From: Thalassospiraceae bacterium LMO-SO8
GTDB lineage: Bacteria > Pseudomonadota > Alphaproteobacteria > Rhodospirillales > Casp-alpha2
Reading direction: 5' to 3'
Assembly (NCBI GenBank): GCA_031655335.1
Contig: CP134226.1
Coordinates: forward strand, 2,436,001 to 2,500,000
Length of the DNA: 64,000 nt
Part shown: positions 9,114-19,508 of the stretch, in pieces
How positions within the stretch are numbered: position 1 is the first letter of the stretch
Layout of the letters: every line of letters begins with the position of its first letter
Program-made: the position numbers and the translations under genes
The notes under the pieces: model-generated
What the model saw: only the letters and a program-made list of their open reading frames with translations
Told to the model about the DNA's origin: nothing
The model's database searches: none

Positions 9114-9918
9114 GATATGCACGGCCGTCTTTCTGGCGATCCTGCTTGCCGCCGCCGGGGGCGGCTCGGCGCAGGCCAAATCCAGTCCCTTCGACGCCAA
9201 AGCGGCGTTGGCGCTGTCGCAGGCGGCAGTCGGCAGCAATCTGGCCAAACTGCATTTCACCGACAGCCGCAAGCAGCCGGTCAATCTCGCCGACTTGATG
9301 GACAAGCCCCTGGTGATCAGTCTGATCTACACCGGTTGCGCCGACATTTGCCCGACCGTCACGGAAAATCTGGCCAACGCGGTCGAGGTCGCGCGGGACA
9401 TTCTGGGAAAGGATGCCTTTCGGGTCGTCACCGTCGGCTTCGACGCCCGCAACGATTCGCCGGACCGGATGCGTCTCTACGCCGCCAGCCGCGGTATCCG
9501 TGTCGACGGCTGGTACTTCCTCAGCGCCGATGCCGCCACCATAGATCAGTTGGCGCGCGACCTGGGCTTCGTGTTCCGGCCGTCGCCCAAGGGCTTTGAC
9601 CATATGTCGCAAACGTCGGTGGTCGATACGGGCGGGCGGGTCTATCGACATATTTATGGACCGGATTTCGATGCGCCGCTTCTGGTCGAGCCGCTGAAGC
9701 AGGTGATCTTCGGCAAGCGGACGGAAATGACCAGCCTGGAAGGCCTGCTCAATCGCGTGCGTCTTTACTGCACGCTGTACGACCCGGCGAGCGGCACCTA
9801 CCGGTTCGACTACTCGCTGATCATCTCCATCGTGCTGGGCGGATTAAGCTTGGCGCTGGTCGGTACGGTTCTGGTCCGTGCCTTGTGGCGCCATCGCGGC
9901 CCGGCCCGTCCTGCATAG
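9097..9918 (+). CDS. senC: SCO1/SenC copper chaperone with C-terminal membrane anchor
   Basis: SCO proteins deliver copper to the CuA site of subunit II. The 273-residue protein has an N-terminal signal or anchor, a thioredoxin-like domain with the C-x3-CP copper motif (CADICP) and the distal His in FDHMSQT. An unusual C-terminal extension of about 80 residues ends in a second membrane helix (about 245-265). The start is TTG, chosen because GGGGG lies 5 bases ahead of it. The gene overlaps ctaB, so the two are translated together. senC is part of the known norSY operons. Confidence 0.85.
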   Translation: MLVFHRICTAVFLAILLAAAGGGSAQAKSSPFDAKAALALSQAAVGSNLAKLHFTDSRKQPVNLADLMDKPLVISLIYTGCADICPTVTENLANAVEVARDILGKDAFRVVTVGFDARNDSPDRMRLYAASRGIRVDGWYFLSADAATIDQLARDLGFVFRPSPKGFDHMSQTSVVDTGGRVYRHIYGPDFDAPLLVEPLKQVIFGKRTEMTSLEGLLNRVRLYCTLYDPASGTYRFDYSLIISIVLGGLSLALVGTVLVRALWRHRGPARPA

Positions 9919-9944
9919 ACCGAAGCCTGGATCGGAACACCTAC

Positions 9945-11543
9945 GTGAAAACAATCCAAAGCACGCTGCGCTGGGGTTTCATGTGGCTCGATGGCCTGTT
10001 CGATCAGGTCTTCACGCCGCGATGGAACCCCATGTACTACCTGGGCGGGCTTGGGTTCTTTTACTTTTGGATCGTTGCGGTCTCGGGCCTGTATCTCTAC
10101 ATTTTTTTCGACACGGGCCTGACGGAAGCCTTCGCCAGCATCGAGTCGCTGACCCATGAACAATGGTATCTCGGCGGCGTCATGCGGTCATTCCACCGCT
10201 ACGCCTCCGATGCCCTGGTGATCATGATGGTCTTGCACATGGTCCGCGAATTCTCTTTCGACCACTACCGGGGCGCCCGGTTTTTTTCCTGGATCACGGG
10301 CGTGCCCATGACCTGGATGGTCATCGCCGCCGGGGTCACGGGCTATTGGCTGGTGTGGGATGAACTGGCGCAGTATATCGCGATCGGGTCGGCGGAGTGG
10401 CTGGATTGGCTGCCGATATTCGGCGAACCCATCGCCCGCAATTTCATGTCGCCGGTCAGTCTGGACGACCGCTTTTTCACGCTTCTGATCTTTCTCCATA
10501 TCGCGCTGCCGTTGGTCCTGTTGCTGGTCATGTGGATCCACCTGCAGCGCGTCGCCTACGCCAAATGGAACCCGCCCCGGGGCCTGGCGGCGGGGACCAT
10601 GGTGATGATGCTGGTCCTGTCCCTGATGTTCCCCGCCCTCAGCCATGCGCCGGCCGACCTCGCCCGCGTGCCGCAAAGCCTGAATATGGATTGGTACTAC
10701 CTGTTCGCCTTCCCGGTGATCGAGATGGTCGGCGCCGGACCGGTCTGGGGCTTCGCCTTCGGCGCGACCTTTGTGCTGATGGCACTGCCTTGGCTGCCGC
10801 CGCGCAAGGCCCGGCCGGCGGCCGTGGTCGATCTCGGGAACTGCAACGGCTGCACCCGCTGCGCCGCCGACTGTCCGTTCAACGCCATCACCATGATGCC
10901 CCGGACGGACGCGCGCCCGTTTGAACAAGAGGCGATGGTCGACGCCGATCTGTGCGTCAGTTGCGGCATCTGTGTCGGCGCCTGTCCGACGGCCATGCCG
11001 TTCCGGAAGATGAGCGACCTGGTGCCCGGGATCGATCTTCCGCATTTCTCCGCTGCGGATCTGCGCGACTGTATCCACAAGGCGGCGGCCGGCTTGCAAG
11101 GAAGCTCCCGGGTGATGGTGTTCGGCTGCGCGCACGGCATTTCCGGCAGAAAGCTATCCGGAACCAATCGCGCGGGCATCGATCTGCCATGCGCGGCGAT
11201 GATCCCGCCGTCATTTATCGACTACATCCTGTCCAAGGACCTGGCCGACGGCGTCGCCGTCGTCGGATGCCGCGAGGGGGAATGCCAGTACAGGCTCGGC
11301 CCCCAATGGTCGGAGGACCGCTTCGACGGTCGCCGCGATCCGCATTTGCGGTCCCGCGTCCCGCGCGAGAGGTTGTTGCGTATCTGGGCCGCGCCGGTGA
11401 CCTGGCAAAGCGTCGAACGGGAACTGGCCGCATTTCAAAGTGATCTCAGCATCATTCCGACCCTGTCGACGGTACAGCGCATCCGCCGCCACAAAGGCAC
11501 GGCCGCGGGCGACGACAGGCCGGAAGGGAAGGCGGTGCCATGA
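9945..11543 (+). CDS. Cytochrome b - ferredoxin - MvhD (hydrogenase delta) fusion protein
   Basis: Three modules are joined in 533 residues. Residues 1-285 are a b6-type cytochrome b with bis-His pairs H84/H98 and H185/H199. Residues 295-350 carry two [4Fe-4S] sites (C300, C303, C306, C310 and C337, C340, C343, C347). Residues 385-480 resemble MvhD/FlpD, the delta subunit of methyl-viologen hydrogenase and heterodisulfide reductase complexes, with C395, C416, C442 and C447. GTG at 9945 is preferred; an earlier start at 9885 would overlap senC and add no recognisable sequence. It probably moves electrons between the quinone pool and a cytoplasmic partner. The partner and direction are unknown. 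Confidence 0.75.
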   Translation: MKTIQSTLRWGFMWLDGLFDQVFTPRWNPMYYLGGLGFFYFWIVAVSGLYLYIFFDTGLTEAFASIESLTHEQWYLGGVMRSFHRYASDALVIMMVLHMVREFSFDHYRGARFFSWITGVPMTWMVIAAGVTGYWLVWDELAQYIAIGSAEWLDWLPIFGEPIARNFMSPVSLDDRFFTLLIFLHIALPLVLLLVMWIHLQRVAYAKWNPPRGLAAGTMVMMLVLSLMFPALSHAPADLARVPQSLNMDWYYLFAFPVIEMVGAGPVWGFAFGATFVLMALPWLPPRKARPAAVVDLGNCNGCTRCAADCPFNAITMMPRTDARPFEQEAMVDADLCVSCGICVGACPTAMPFRKMSDLVPGIDLPHFSAADLRDCIHKAAAGLQGSSRVMVFGCAHGISGRKLSGTNRAGIDLPCAAMIPPSFIDYILSKDLADGVAVVGCREGECQYRLGPQWSEDRFDGRRDPHLRSRVPRERLLRIWAAPVTWQSVERELAAFQSDLSIIPTLSTVQRIRRHKGTAAGDDRPEGKAVP

Positions 11544-12070
11544 AGTGGATGCCGCTCCGGATATTGGGCCAGGGCGTGATCTACGCCGGATTTGCCGTGC
11601 TGATCGCCCATTTTTCCCAAGCCCCTGCGTATCGTCCCATTCCGGACGGTCACGCCCAGATCAAGCTGAGCTTCGCCCATGGCGGCAAGCCAAAGGGGGG
11701 CTGCCGGCAGCGCACCGTCGGCGAGCTGGCGAACCTGGCTCCCAACATGCGCAAAGCCATCCTCTGCCCCCGTGAACGGGTGCCCGTGGTTGTGCTGTTT
11801 GCGCTTGATAACACGCCGGTTTTCGAGGCCAGCCTGCCGCCGACGGGCCTGCGGGGCGACGGCGCGTCACAGACCTACCGGAAATTCGTGGTCCCTGCCG
11901 GATCACATCGGTTGGCGTTCAAGCTGCGCGACTCGGAGCGCACCGAAGGCTTCGATTATGCCGTCGACCGAACGTTCGATCTCAAGCCGGGACAGAATCT
12001 CGCGGTCGATTTCGATGCTGAGGCCGGCGGGTTCGTGTTCCGCAACGGGCCGCACGGAGAACAGAAATGA
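11540..12070 (+). CDS. Unknown membrane-anchored periplasmic protein
   Basis: The 176-residue protein has one N-terminal hydrophobic segment (about residues 8-26), followed by about 150 residues with a beta-rich look and two cysteines (GGCRQRT and ILCPRER). I do not recognise the family. It overlaps the cytochrome b fusion gene at its start and the hemerythrin gene at its end by 4 bases each, so it is translated as part of the NO-reductase operon. A role in assembling or sensing for that complex is plausible but not shown. Confidence 0.65.
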   Translation: MKWMPLRILGQGVIYAGFAVLIAHFSQAPAYRPIPDGHAQIKLSFAHGGKPKGGCRQRTVGELANLAPNMRKAILCPRERVPVVVLFALDNTPVFEASLPPTGLRGDGASQTYRKFVVPAGSHRLAFKLRDSERTEGFDYAVDRTFDLKPGQNLAVDFDAEAGGFVFRNGPHGEQK

Positions 12071-12471
12071 TGGCGCTGATAGAATGGCGCGACGATTTCA
12101 AGCTTGGGATCCCTTCCGTCGATCACGAGCACGAGGAAATGATCCGCCTAATCAACGAGGCCCATGCCCGCTTGCAGGCTGATGCTCCGGCCGAGGAGAT
12201 CGAGGCTTTTCTGGGCGAGGTGTTCACCCAGATCGCCGCGCATTTCGCGCTTGAGGAAACCGTGATGCGGATCCGCGCCTACGATCAATACGCAGACCAT
12301 AAGGCGGATCACGAACGGTTGCTGGACAGCTTGCGGGACATCATGGACACCTTCGAGGCGGGCGATTTCGACGGTCTTTCCGAAGACCTGGGCCTGCGCC
12401 TCAGGGACTGGTTCGTGGACCATTTCAAATCCAAGGACGCCCGCCTGCATAAAATGTTAGGCGTATTCTGA
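12067..12471 (+). CDS. Bacteriohemerythrin
   Basis: This 134-residue four-helix protein has the non-heme diiron ligands of hemerythrin: an N-terminal His (VDHEHEE), H-x3-E (HFALEE), H-x3-H (HKADH) and H-x4-D (HFKSKD). Hemerythrins bind O2 or NO; several denitrifiers carry them beside NO-metabolism genes. It is the last gene of the NO-reductase operon, coupled to the preceding gene by an ATGA overlap, and lies 53 bases before the regulator gene. NO buffering or repair of iron centres is a fair guess. Confidence 0.88.
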   Translation: MMALIEWRDDFKLGIPSVDHEHEEMIRLINEAHARLQADAPAEEIEAFLGEVFTQIAAHFALEETVMRIRAYDQYADHKADHERLLDSLRDIMDTFEAGDFDGLSEDLGLRLRDWFVDHFKSKDARLHKMLGVF

Positions 12472-12524
12472 CAATTCCGGCATCCAGGATGCATTGTTGA
12501 GTTTTCCCTGAGATAAATGGCTTA

Positions 12525-13271
12525 ATGGAGGGCGTGGTGTTCATTGGGGGACGAGAGACGCAGGTGAACGTCAGCGACCTTGCAATCGTCAGGGGCCAGC
12601 CCCTGTTTTCCAACCTGCCCGAAGGCATGTTCGAGCGGTTGACGGAAAACGTGCAGCCGCGCGCCTATCCCAAGGGTCGGATGATCTTTCAACGCGGCGA
12701 TCCCGCTGACTATTTCTACGTCGTGCTCGACGGCTGGGTGAAGGTGTTCCGCCACACGCCCGATGGCGACGAAGCGCTTCTTAACATCTTTTCCGGCGGC
12801 GACATGTTCGCCGAGGCCGCCGCCTTCATGGGTGCAGGATACCCCGCCAGCGCGGAAGTGGTGGATGATTGCCGGCTTGTCGCACTCGAATCGAAGCGCT
12901 TCATATCGACGGTGCAGGAGCATCCGAATATCGCCTTGAGCATGCTCGCCTCGATGTCCCGCCACCTGCACCACCTGGTCTATGAGGTCGAGCGTCTGAA
13001 AACCCGAACCGCGAGCCAACGGTTGATCGAATTTCTGCTGCGCCGCTGCCGGGCGGACAAAGGGCCCTGCGTCGTCGAGCTTCCTTATGACAAGAACCTG
13101 ATCGCCGCACGCCTGGGAATGCAGCCGGAAAGCCTGTCACGCCTGTTGAACCGATTCCGCGAGTTCGGCGTGACGACCGATCAGAATTCGGTCCATATCG
13201 AAGACGTGGCACGCCTGCGGGAATTCTGTCCGGTCGAGGATGGCATTGAGGGAAGCCGCACGGTCGCCTGA
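12525..13271 (+). CDS. Crp-Fnr family transcriptional regulator, DNR/NNR type
   Basis: The 248-residue protein has a cyclic-nucleotide-binding-like sensor domain (about 25-140), a long dimer helix and a C-terminal winged helix. The recognition helix contains E-S-L-S-R, the E-x2-SR signature of regulators that read TTGA/TTAA half-sites. The N-terminus lacks the iron-sulfur cysteines of FNR, as in the NO-responsive, heme-dependent DNR/NNR group. It lies inside the island between the NO-reductase operon and the nir genes, where four matching palindromes are found, so it is the likely activator of the whole cluster. It converges with nnrS. Confidence 0.85.
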   Translation: MEGVVFIGGRETQVNVSDLAIVRGQPLFSNLPEGMFERLTENVQPRAYPKGRMIFQRGDPADYFYVVLDGWVKVFRHTPDGDEALLNIFSGGDMFAEAAAFMGAGYPASAEVVDDCRLVALESKRFISTVQEHPNIALSMLASMSRHLHHLVYEVERLKTRTASQRLIEFLLRRCRADKGPCVVELPYDKNLIAARLGMQPESLSRLLNRFREFGVTTDQNSVHIEDVARLREFCPVEDGIEGSRTVA

Positions 13272-13292
13272 CGCGCCGGGATCGCAACCCGC

Positions 13293-14504
13293 CTATCCCT
13301 GGTGACGAACGCGCGGGCCGGTCAGTACGGCCCAGTAAACGACGACAAAGATTGCGAAGGCCCCCATCCAGGCAAGGCCGGACAGCAAAATCCCGGTGTT
13401 GTAAAAATCCATGAAAAAGGTCGGCACGATGAAGCGGCCCAAGGCACCGGCCGTAACCAGGGCATAGGCCAGAACGGTGGCTTTGCCGATGACAAGGGGC
13501 CGACCCGTATGACCCAGGGCGGCGCGGCTCATGATGGCCAGGGTCATGGTCCCGATGGCGCCGGCGGACAGCGCATGAAGCGCCGCGGATGGGCTGACAC
13601 CTGAATCCAGGACCGCAAGTCCCTTCAGCGCCAATCCGGCGACCAACCAGGCAAACCCCAGGTGGAGCACCCAAAGGATGGGCTGACCGAGGGTCCGATA
13701 ACCCTTCCATTGCAGCAGGCGAAGACCGTTCGCCATCGCTGCCGACAGGGCCAGCCAGCCGGTGACCGGATGGTCGGGGGCCGCCAGATCGGCAACCACC
13801 AAGCCCGCCACCAGAACGATCCCGGCGGCGTTTAAAAAGGCCCGGTTGATCGGAAGGTCATCAATATTCTGATTGCGCAGCGCGTTGGTGGTGAAGGCCG
13901 GCACGACTCGGCCGCCGATGATCGCGATCAACAGGACGACGGTATCAAGACCCAGGCGCAGGCCGATGGCGACGCCACCATCCAAAAGGCCGAGAAACTC
14001 AAGATGCGTCAACAGATTGGCGGTGAACAACAGGCCCAGGATAGGTAGGAAGACGAAGTTTCTCTTCGACCAGTTGCGCGCCATCGCGGCGACGACCAGA
14101 GGCAAAAGCAAGGGGATCAACGCCAAGTCCACCACGGCTACCGTCAAGGGCGGCAGATATGCCGATCCACCCATGGCCAGACGCCCGGCCAGCCACGCCG
14201 CCGTCAACAACGCCAACATCGGCCCCTGTACAGCATGGGCGCCTGTCCAATTAGGCACGGCCGTCAGGAAGAACCCGGCGATTACGGCCATGGTGAAGCC
14301 GAACAGCATTTCATGCGCATGCCAGATATGAGGCGCCATCCCGATGGAGAGTTCGACGACGAGACCGCCGGCGAAATGAATGCCAATCCAGCTTAGAAAC
14401 AGCCCCATGACCGCAACGGCATGGATCGCCGCCAGCAAGAAGAACGGCCGGAAGCCATAGGAGAAGAAGATGGAGAAGGCACCGGTTTCTTGTTTTTGCG
14501 TCAT
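13293..14504 (-). CDS. nnrS: NnrS family membrane protein
   Basis: NnrS is a heme- and copper-containing membrane protein that protects cells during NO stress and often accompanies denitrification genes. The 403-residue product has about twelve membrane helices and the family's N-terminal part (FSYGFRPFF, then HAHEMLFGF). The ATG at 14504 was chosen over longer forms because AAAGGTGG lies just before it and the family begins there. It is the last gene of the nirI-nirX-nnrS unit, starting 1 base after the nirX stop. Confidence 0.92.
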   Translation of the reverse strand: MTQKQETGAFSIFFSYGFRPFFLLAAIHAVAVMGLFLSWIGIHFAGGLVVELSIGMAPHIWHAHEMLFGFTMAVIAGFFLTAVPNWTGAHAVQGPMLALLTAAWLAGRLAMGGSAYLPPLTVAVVDLALIPLLLPLVVAAMARNWSKRNFVFLPILGLLFTANLLTHLEFLGLLDGGVAIGLRLGLDTVVLLIAIIGGRVVPAFTTNALRNQNIDDLPINRAFLNAAGIVLVAGLVVADLAAPDHPVTGWLALSAAMANGLRLLQWKGYRTLGQPILWVLHLGFAWLVAGLALKGLAVLDSGVSPSAALHALSAGAIGTMTLAIMSRAALGHTGRPLVIGKATVLAYALVTAGALGRFIVPTFFMDFYNTGILLSGLAWMGAFAIFVVVYWAVLTGPRVRHQG

Positions 14505-14505
14505 G

Positions 14506-15435
14506 TCACACCACCTTTGAACCAGGAACCCGCGCGAGAATTCGTGCCCAATCGGAGCGATCACAAACCGACAAGGACGTTGACAGAGCGTCTGCATCGA
14601 CAGCGCGGCGGGCACGGACAGTCACGGGCATCGGCTCCTTAGCACTGACTCCCGTCCCGGGATCGAAAATATGGTGCACCTCGGGAGAAAATCTCATTCC
14701 GTCTGCGCTCGACGTCGCCAGGGCGCCGTCGGCCATGTCCAGGAGGCCGCCGCCGGGTAGTTTAATTTTCCACGGATGGCCATCCGCCCGTCCGCCGACG
14801 GCATGAAATTCTCCAAGATCGACAAGCACGTTCCGCCATCCCTGTTCGCGCAGGAGATCGGCCACCCGGTCGGTGATATAGCCCTGGGCGATGCCGTTGA
14901 GCGTCAGGCCTGTGCCGGGCGCCATGCTAACGCCCGCAGACGTCAGATGGATACGATGCGCACCGACCTTGGATAGGGCGTCCTGGATATCCTTTGGCGC
15001 GGGTCCGCTGCCAGCGCTGCCGTGGGTCCTGAAATGCCGTGCATAAAGATCCCAAATCGGCTGAATCGAGATGTCAAATGCGCCGTTGGTTATTTCCGTG
15101 TACCACAGGCTTCGGCGCAGAACGTCCATCAGTTCCAAAGGGGCGGGGTCGATCCCGGCCTTTTTGTTGAGTTGGGATAAGGCGGAGCCCGGGCGGTACA
15201 GACTGAGAATGTTTTCCAGTCGGTCGATTTCATCCTTCGCCATCAGGACTGCTGCCTTTGCCGCCGCCCGAGACGGGTGGCTGAGAATGATCCGGGCGTC
15301 CGCGCCCAGCGCCGTGCCACGCCATTCGAAAGATTCCGCCGAGGCCTTTCGTCCGCCGATGACGGCACCGGCGAACGCGCCGGCCAGAACCGTTATGCAG
15401 CGCCGCCGGTCGGGTGATCTCAACGCGTCAGTCAT
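14506..15435 (-). CDS. nirX: FAD:protein FMN transferase, ApbE/NirX type
   Basis: ApbE-family enzymes attach FMN to a Thr or Ser of target flavoproteins in the periplasm. The 309-residue protein has a twin-arginine-like signal (RRRCITVLAG), a typical N-terminal half and the C-terminal SADGMRFSPEVHHIFDPGTG segment. It overlaps the end of nirI by 8 bases. That neighbour carries an FMN-binding domain and is the obvious substrate. In Paracoccus the same pair is called nirI-nirX beside nirS; the equivalent beside nosZ is nosR-nosX. Because nirS and not nosZ is here, NirX fits better. Confidence 0.87.
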   Translation of the reverse strand: MTDALRSPDRRRCITVLAGAFAGAVIGGRKASAESFEWRGTALGADARIILSHPSRAAAKAAVLMAKDEIDRLENILSLYRPGSALSQLNKKAGIDPAPLELMDVLRRSLWYTEITNGAFDISIQPIWDLYARHFRTHGSAGSGPAPKDIQDALSKVGAHRIHLTSAGVSMAPGTGLTLNGIAQGYITDRVADLLREQGWRNVLVDLGEFHAVGGRADGHPWKIKLPGGGLLDMADGALATSSADGMRFSPEVHHIFDPGTGVSAKEPMPVTVRARRAVDADALSTSLSVCDRSDWARILARVPGSKVV

Positions 15436-17506
15436 CACCGTGCATTTCCTTTCTGACATCAACGCCGTTTGCCAGCGCCTGTCGCCGCTCGCGGCGTTTG
15501 CGGTCGGCGACCAAGGGCGGGCAGATGTGGTCATCGAAGAAATAGGTTTGGCATTCCAGGCAATGAATACATTCGTTGGGATTGATCTCACCGCTTGGGT
15601 GGATTGCCTGGACAGTGCAGCGTTCACTGCAGATCTGACATTCGCGGCCGCACTGATGACGCCGTTTCAGCCAGTTAAAGGTCCGCAGGCGCGCCGGTAT
15701 GGCGAGCGCCGCGCCTAGCGGGCAAAGGTAGCGGCAGAAAAACCGTTCGATGAACAGGCCGATGGCCAGTAATCCGGCGACATAGGCGACGAAGGGCCAA
15801 GCGCGGATGAATTTCAGAGAGATCGCCGTTTTGAAGGGTTCGACCTCGGCGATCACGATCGCCTCGTGGATGGAATGCAGCGACACCGCGAACAGGCCGA
15901 TGAAGATGATGTATTTGATCGCCCAAAGACGCTCGTGAACGGCAAAGGGAATCTGAATCTGAGGAACTGCCAAATGACGGGCGCCGGCATTGATCAGTTC
16001 CTGTAAGGCGCCGAACGGACAAAGCCAACCGCAATAGACCCCGCGGCCCCATAGCAACAAGGTCACGGCGACGAATCCCCATAGAATAAAGACCACCGGG
16101 TCGACCAGGAAATGTTCCCACTTAAAACCAGTTAGAAAGGCATGTGCGAAGGTAAAAACCTGAAGTACCGAGAGTTGCCCGCCGGCATACCAGCCAAGCC
16201 AGACAAGAACGACGGCCAGGAAAATCAATCGTCCGACATCCCGGAATCGGCGATGGCGAACCAACTGATCTTGAAACACCAATACCGTGGTCAATAGACC
16301 GAGCAACACGAGAACGCCGATGACCGTGCCCTGCCGTTTGATCCAGATCTCCTGCCAAAGCGGTACCGGATCATTCGCCGGGGCGGCCGCCGCGACAACG
16401 GACACCTTTTCGATAAATGTGTCGGGCAGTCGGTAATCGAAGCTGAATACACCGTTCCGGACTTGGGTGCTTTCGCCCTTGGCTGCGGCGAATAGTTCGA
16501 CCCGCCAGGGAGCCGCGGGGTCAAATCCGGTCGTGGCGGGAATGATGAACCGCGCGATTTCTCGAAATTCCGGCGCGCCGCTGGCCTTCAGGCGTTCCAC
16601 GTTCTCATAGGCATCCCGAAACAGACGAATCGTTCGGTCGCCTTGAACGATCTGAATACGGTCGAAAATGCCTGTCTTGAGATAAGAACGGCCCTTGAAC
16701 GAGTACGACCCGTTGGCGGCGATAAGCACAACGTTGTCTTGGGCGCCAAGAGTCGAGAAAAGCTGCTGGTGGTCACGTTCCCCGATCAGGTTTCCGCCGA
16801 TCCGCGCGGGCGTCAGTAATGCGGTGTAAAGATCGATGAATAGATCGTCCGGCTTGCCGTCAAGCGCGATCCGCTGTGAAACGTCCCCGAACGTCAGCCG
16901 CCGGTGCTGGATGGCCGCTTCGGCAAGCAGGTCCCCCCAGGTCGCCGGGGCATAGTCGCGCCGCTTCAGAGCGGCGTCCCGGGCTGGGGTTCCATGGGCC
17001 CGCAGAACGGTCCGCGCCGCTCGGATAATGGCATCCTCGATCACGGCGCTGGAAACGCTGGCCCCGGCGATGGCGTCGGTGGCGGACCGGCTTCGGCCCT
17101 TGCGGCGAACCGCCGGCGCCAGAACGTTGATTCCTGAAAACCCCTGAACGAACTTTTGCAGATCCGAGTCGGATATACCGATGACCAGGATCGGTTCGTT
17201 ATGACTCAGCAGGTGAGCGCCGGTGATCGTCCCGTCCAAGGTGACACCGACCAGAACATCGATGGGGCCACCACCATAACCGGTCGATCCAACCACTTCA
17301 TTGGTCGACAAGACAAAGCCCGCCATTTTGCCGTCTTTGAACGCTCTCGCGGCGGGGGGTGGGCCGGCAAAGTCTTCCAGCCGTTCCGCCCCGGGGAACA
17401 GAATGTCGTGCATCTCCGGGGTCAAGCCGCCGGCCACGGCGGGGAGACCGGCCAAGGTAAAGACCAGGGCACCGACGGCCACCAGCGTTCGTATCCAGAT
17501 AATCAT
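15428..17506 (-). CDS. nirI: NosR/NirI family membrane flavo-iron-sulfur protein
   Basis: The 692-residue protein has a signal peptide and a periplasmic FMN-binding domain with a flavinylation motif (AGASVSS, about residues 148-154). A membrane part follows with CGWLCPFG and CRYLCPLG polyferredoxin-like motifs, then a C-terminal pair of [4Fe-4S] sites (CGRECQICSERC, CIHCLEC). Such proteins pass electrons from the quinone pool or support expression and maturation of the nitrite or N2O reductase. It is divergent from nirS across a 178-bp region with two Crp-Fnr boxes. NosR is the alternative name, but no nosZ is present. Confidence 0.85.
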   Translation of the reverse strand: MIIWIRTLVAVGALVFTLAGLPAVAGGLTPEMHDILFPGAERLEDFAGPPPAARAFKDGKMAGFVLSTNEVVGSTGYGGGPIDVLVGVTLDGTITGAHLLSHNEPILVIGISDSDLQKFVQGFSGINVLAPAVRRKGRSRSATDAIAGASVSSAVIEDAIIRAARTVLRAHGTPARDAALKRRDYAPATWGDLLAEAAIQHRRLTFGDVSQRIALDGKPDDLFIDLYTALLTPARIGGNLIGERDHQQLFSTLGAQDNVVLIAANGSYSFKGRSYLKTGIFDRIQIVQGDRTIRLFRDAYENVERLKASGAPEFREIARFIIPATTGFDPAAPWRVELFAAAKGESTQVRNGVFSFDYRLPDTFIEKVSVVAAAAPANDPVPLWQEIWIKRQGTVIGVLVLLGLLTTVLVFQDQLVRHRRFRDVGRLIFLAVVLVWLGWYAGGQLSVLQVFTFAHAFLTGFKWEHFLVDPVVFILWGFVAVTLLLWGRGVYCGWLCPFGALQELINAGARHLAVPQIQIPFAVHERLWAIKYIIFIGLFAVSLHSIHEAIVIAEVEPFKTAISLKFIRAWPFVAYVAGLLAIGLFIERFFCRYLCPLGAALAIPARLRTFNWLKRRHQCGRECQICSERCTVQAIHPSGEINPNECIHCLECQTYFFDDHICPPLVADRKRRERRQALANGVDVRKEMHGDD

Positions 17507-17539
17507 CCAAAGATTATGGACGCAGGCCGGCGTCTCACC

Positions 17540-17553
17540 TTGACCGGGGTTAA
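17540..17553. promoter_or_regulatory. Crp-Fnr-type box, nirI side
   Basis: TTGACCGGGGTTAA matches the TTRAC-N4-GTTAA pattern with one deviation from perfect symmetry. It lies 34 bp before the nirI start codon, between the divergent nirI and nirS genes. With one site close to each gene, the pair could activate both directions. Confidence 0.6.
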
Positions 17554-17599
17554 GCCTCCGGTCGGCGGTCCCCGCGACGGCTCATTGAATATCCCCTCC

Positions 17600-17613
17600 T
17601 TAACCAGGGTTAA
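17600..17613. promoter_or_regulatory. Crp-Fnr-type box, nirS side
   Basis: TTAACCAGGGTTAA is centred about 78 bp before the nirS start codon. An activator at -41.5 would place transcription start near 17648 and leave a leader of about 37 nt, a typical class II arrangement for a DNR/NNR target. Confidence 0.7.
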
Positions 17614-17663
17614 GGCCGATCATTTCTCCCAGCCCTATCCTTTGCATCTCACATCACTCATGA

Positions 17664-19415
<1,752 letters not shown>

Positions 19416-19430
19416 CCAAGCTGACAGATT

Positions 19431-19465
19431 GGAATCCGGCGGAGACCAAATGTCCGCCGGATTCC
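19431..19465 (+). terminator. Strong hairpin between nirS and nirE
   Basis: A perfect 13-bp stem (19431-19443 with 19453-19465) closes a 9-nt loop directly after nirS. No T tract follows, so it is probably an mRNA-stabilising or partial attenuating structure that leaves nirS transcript in excess over the cofactor genes. Confidence 0.6.
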
Positions 19466-19508
19466 ATCCCCCTTCGCATTCTCATGGGTAAACACGGGAG
19501 ACTCCAAA

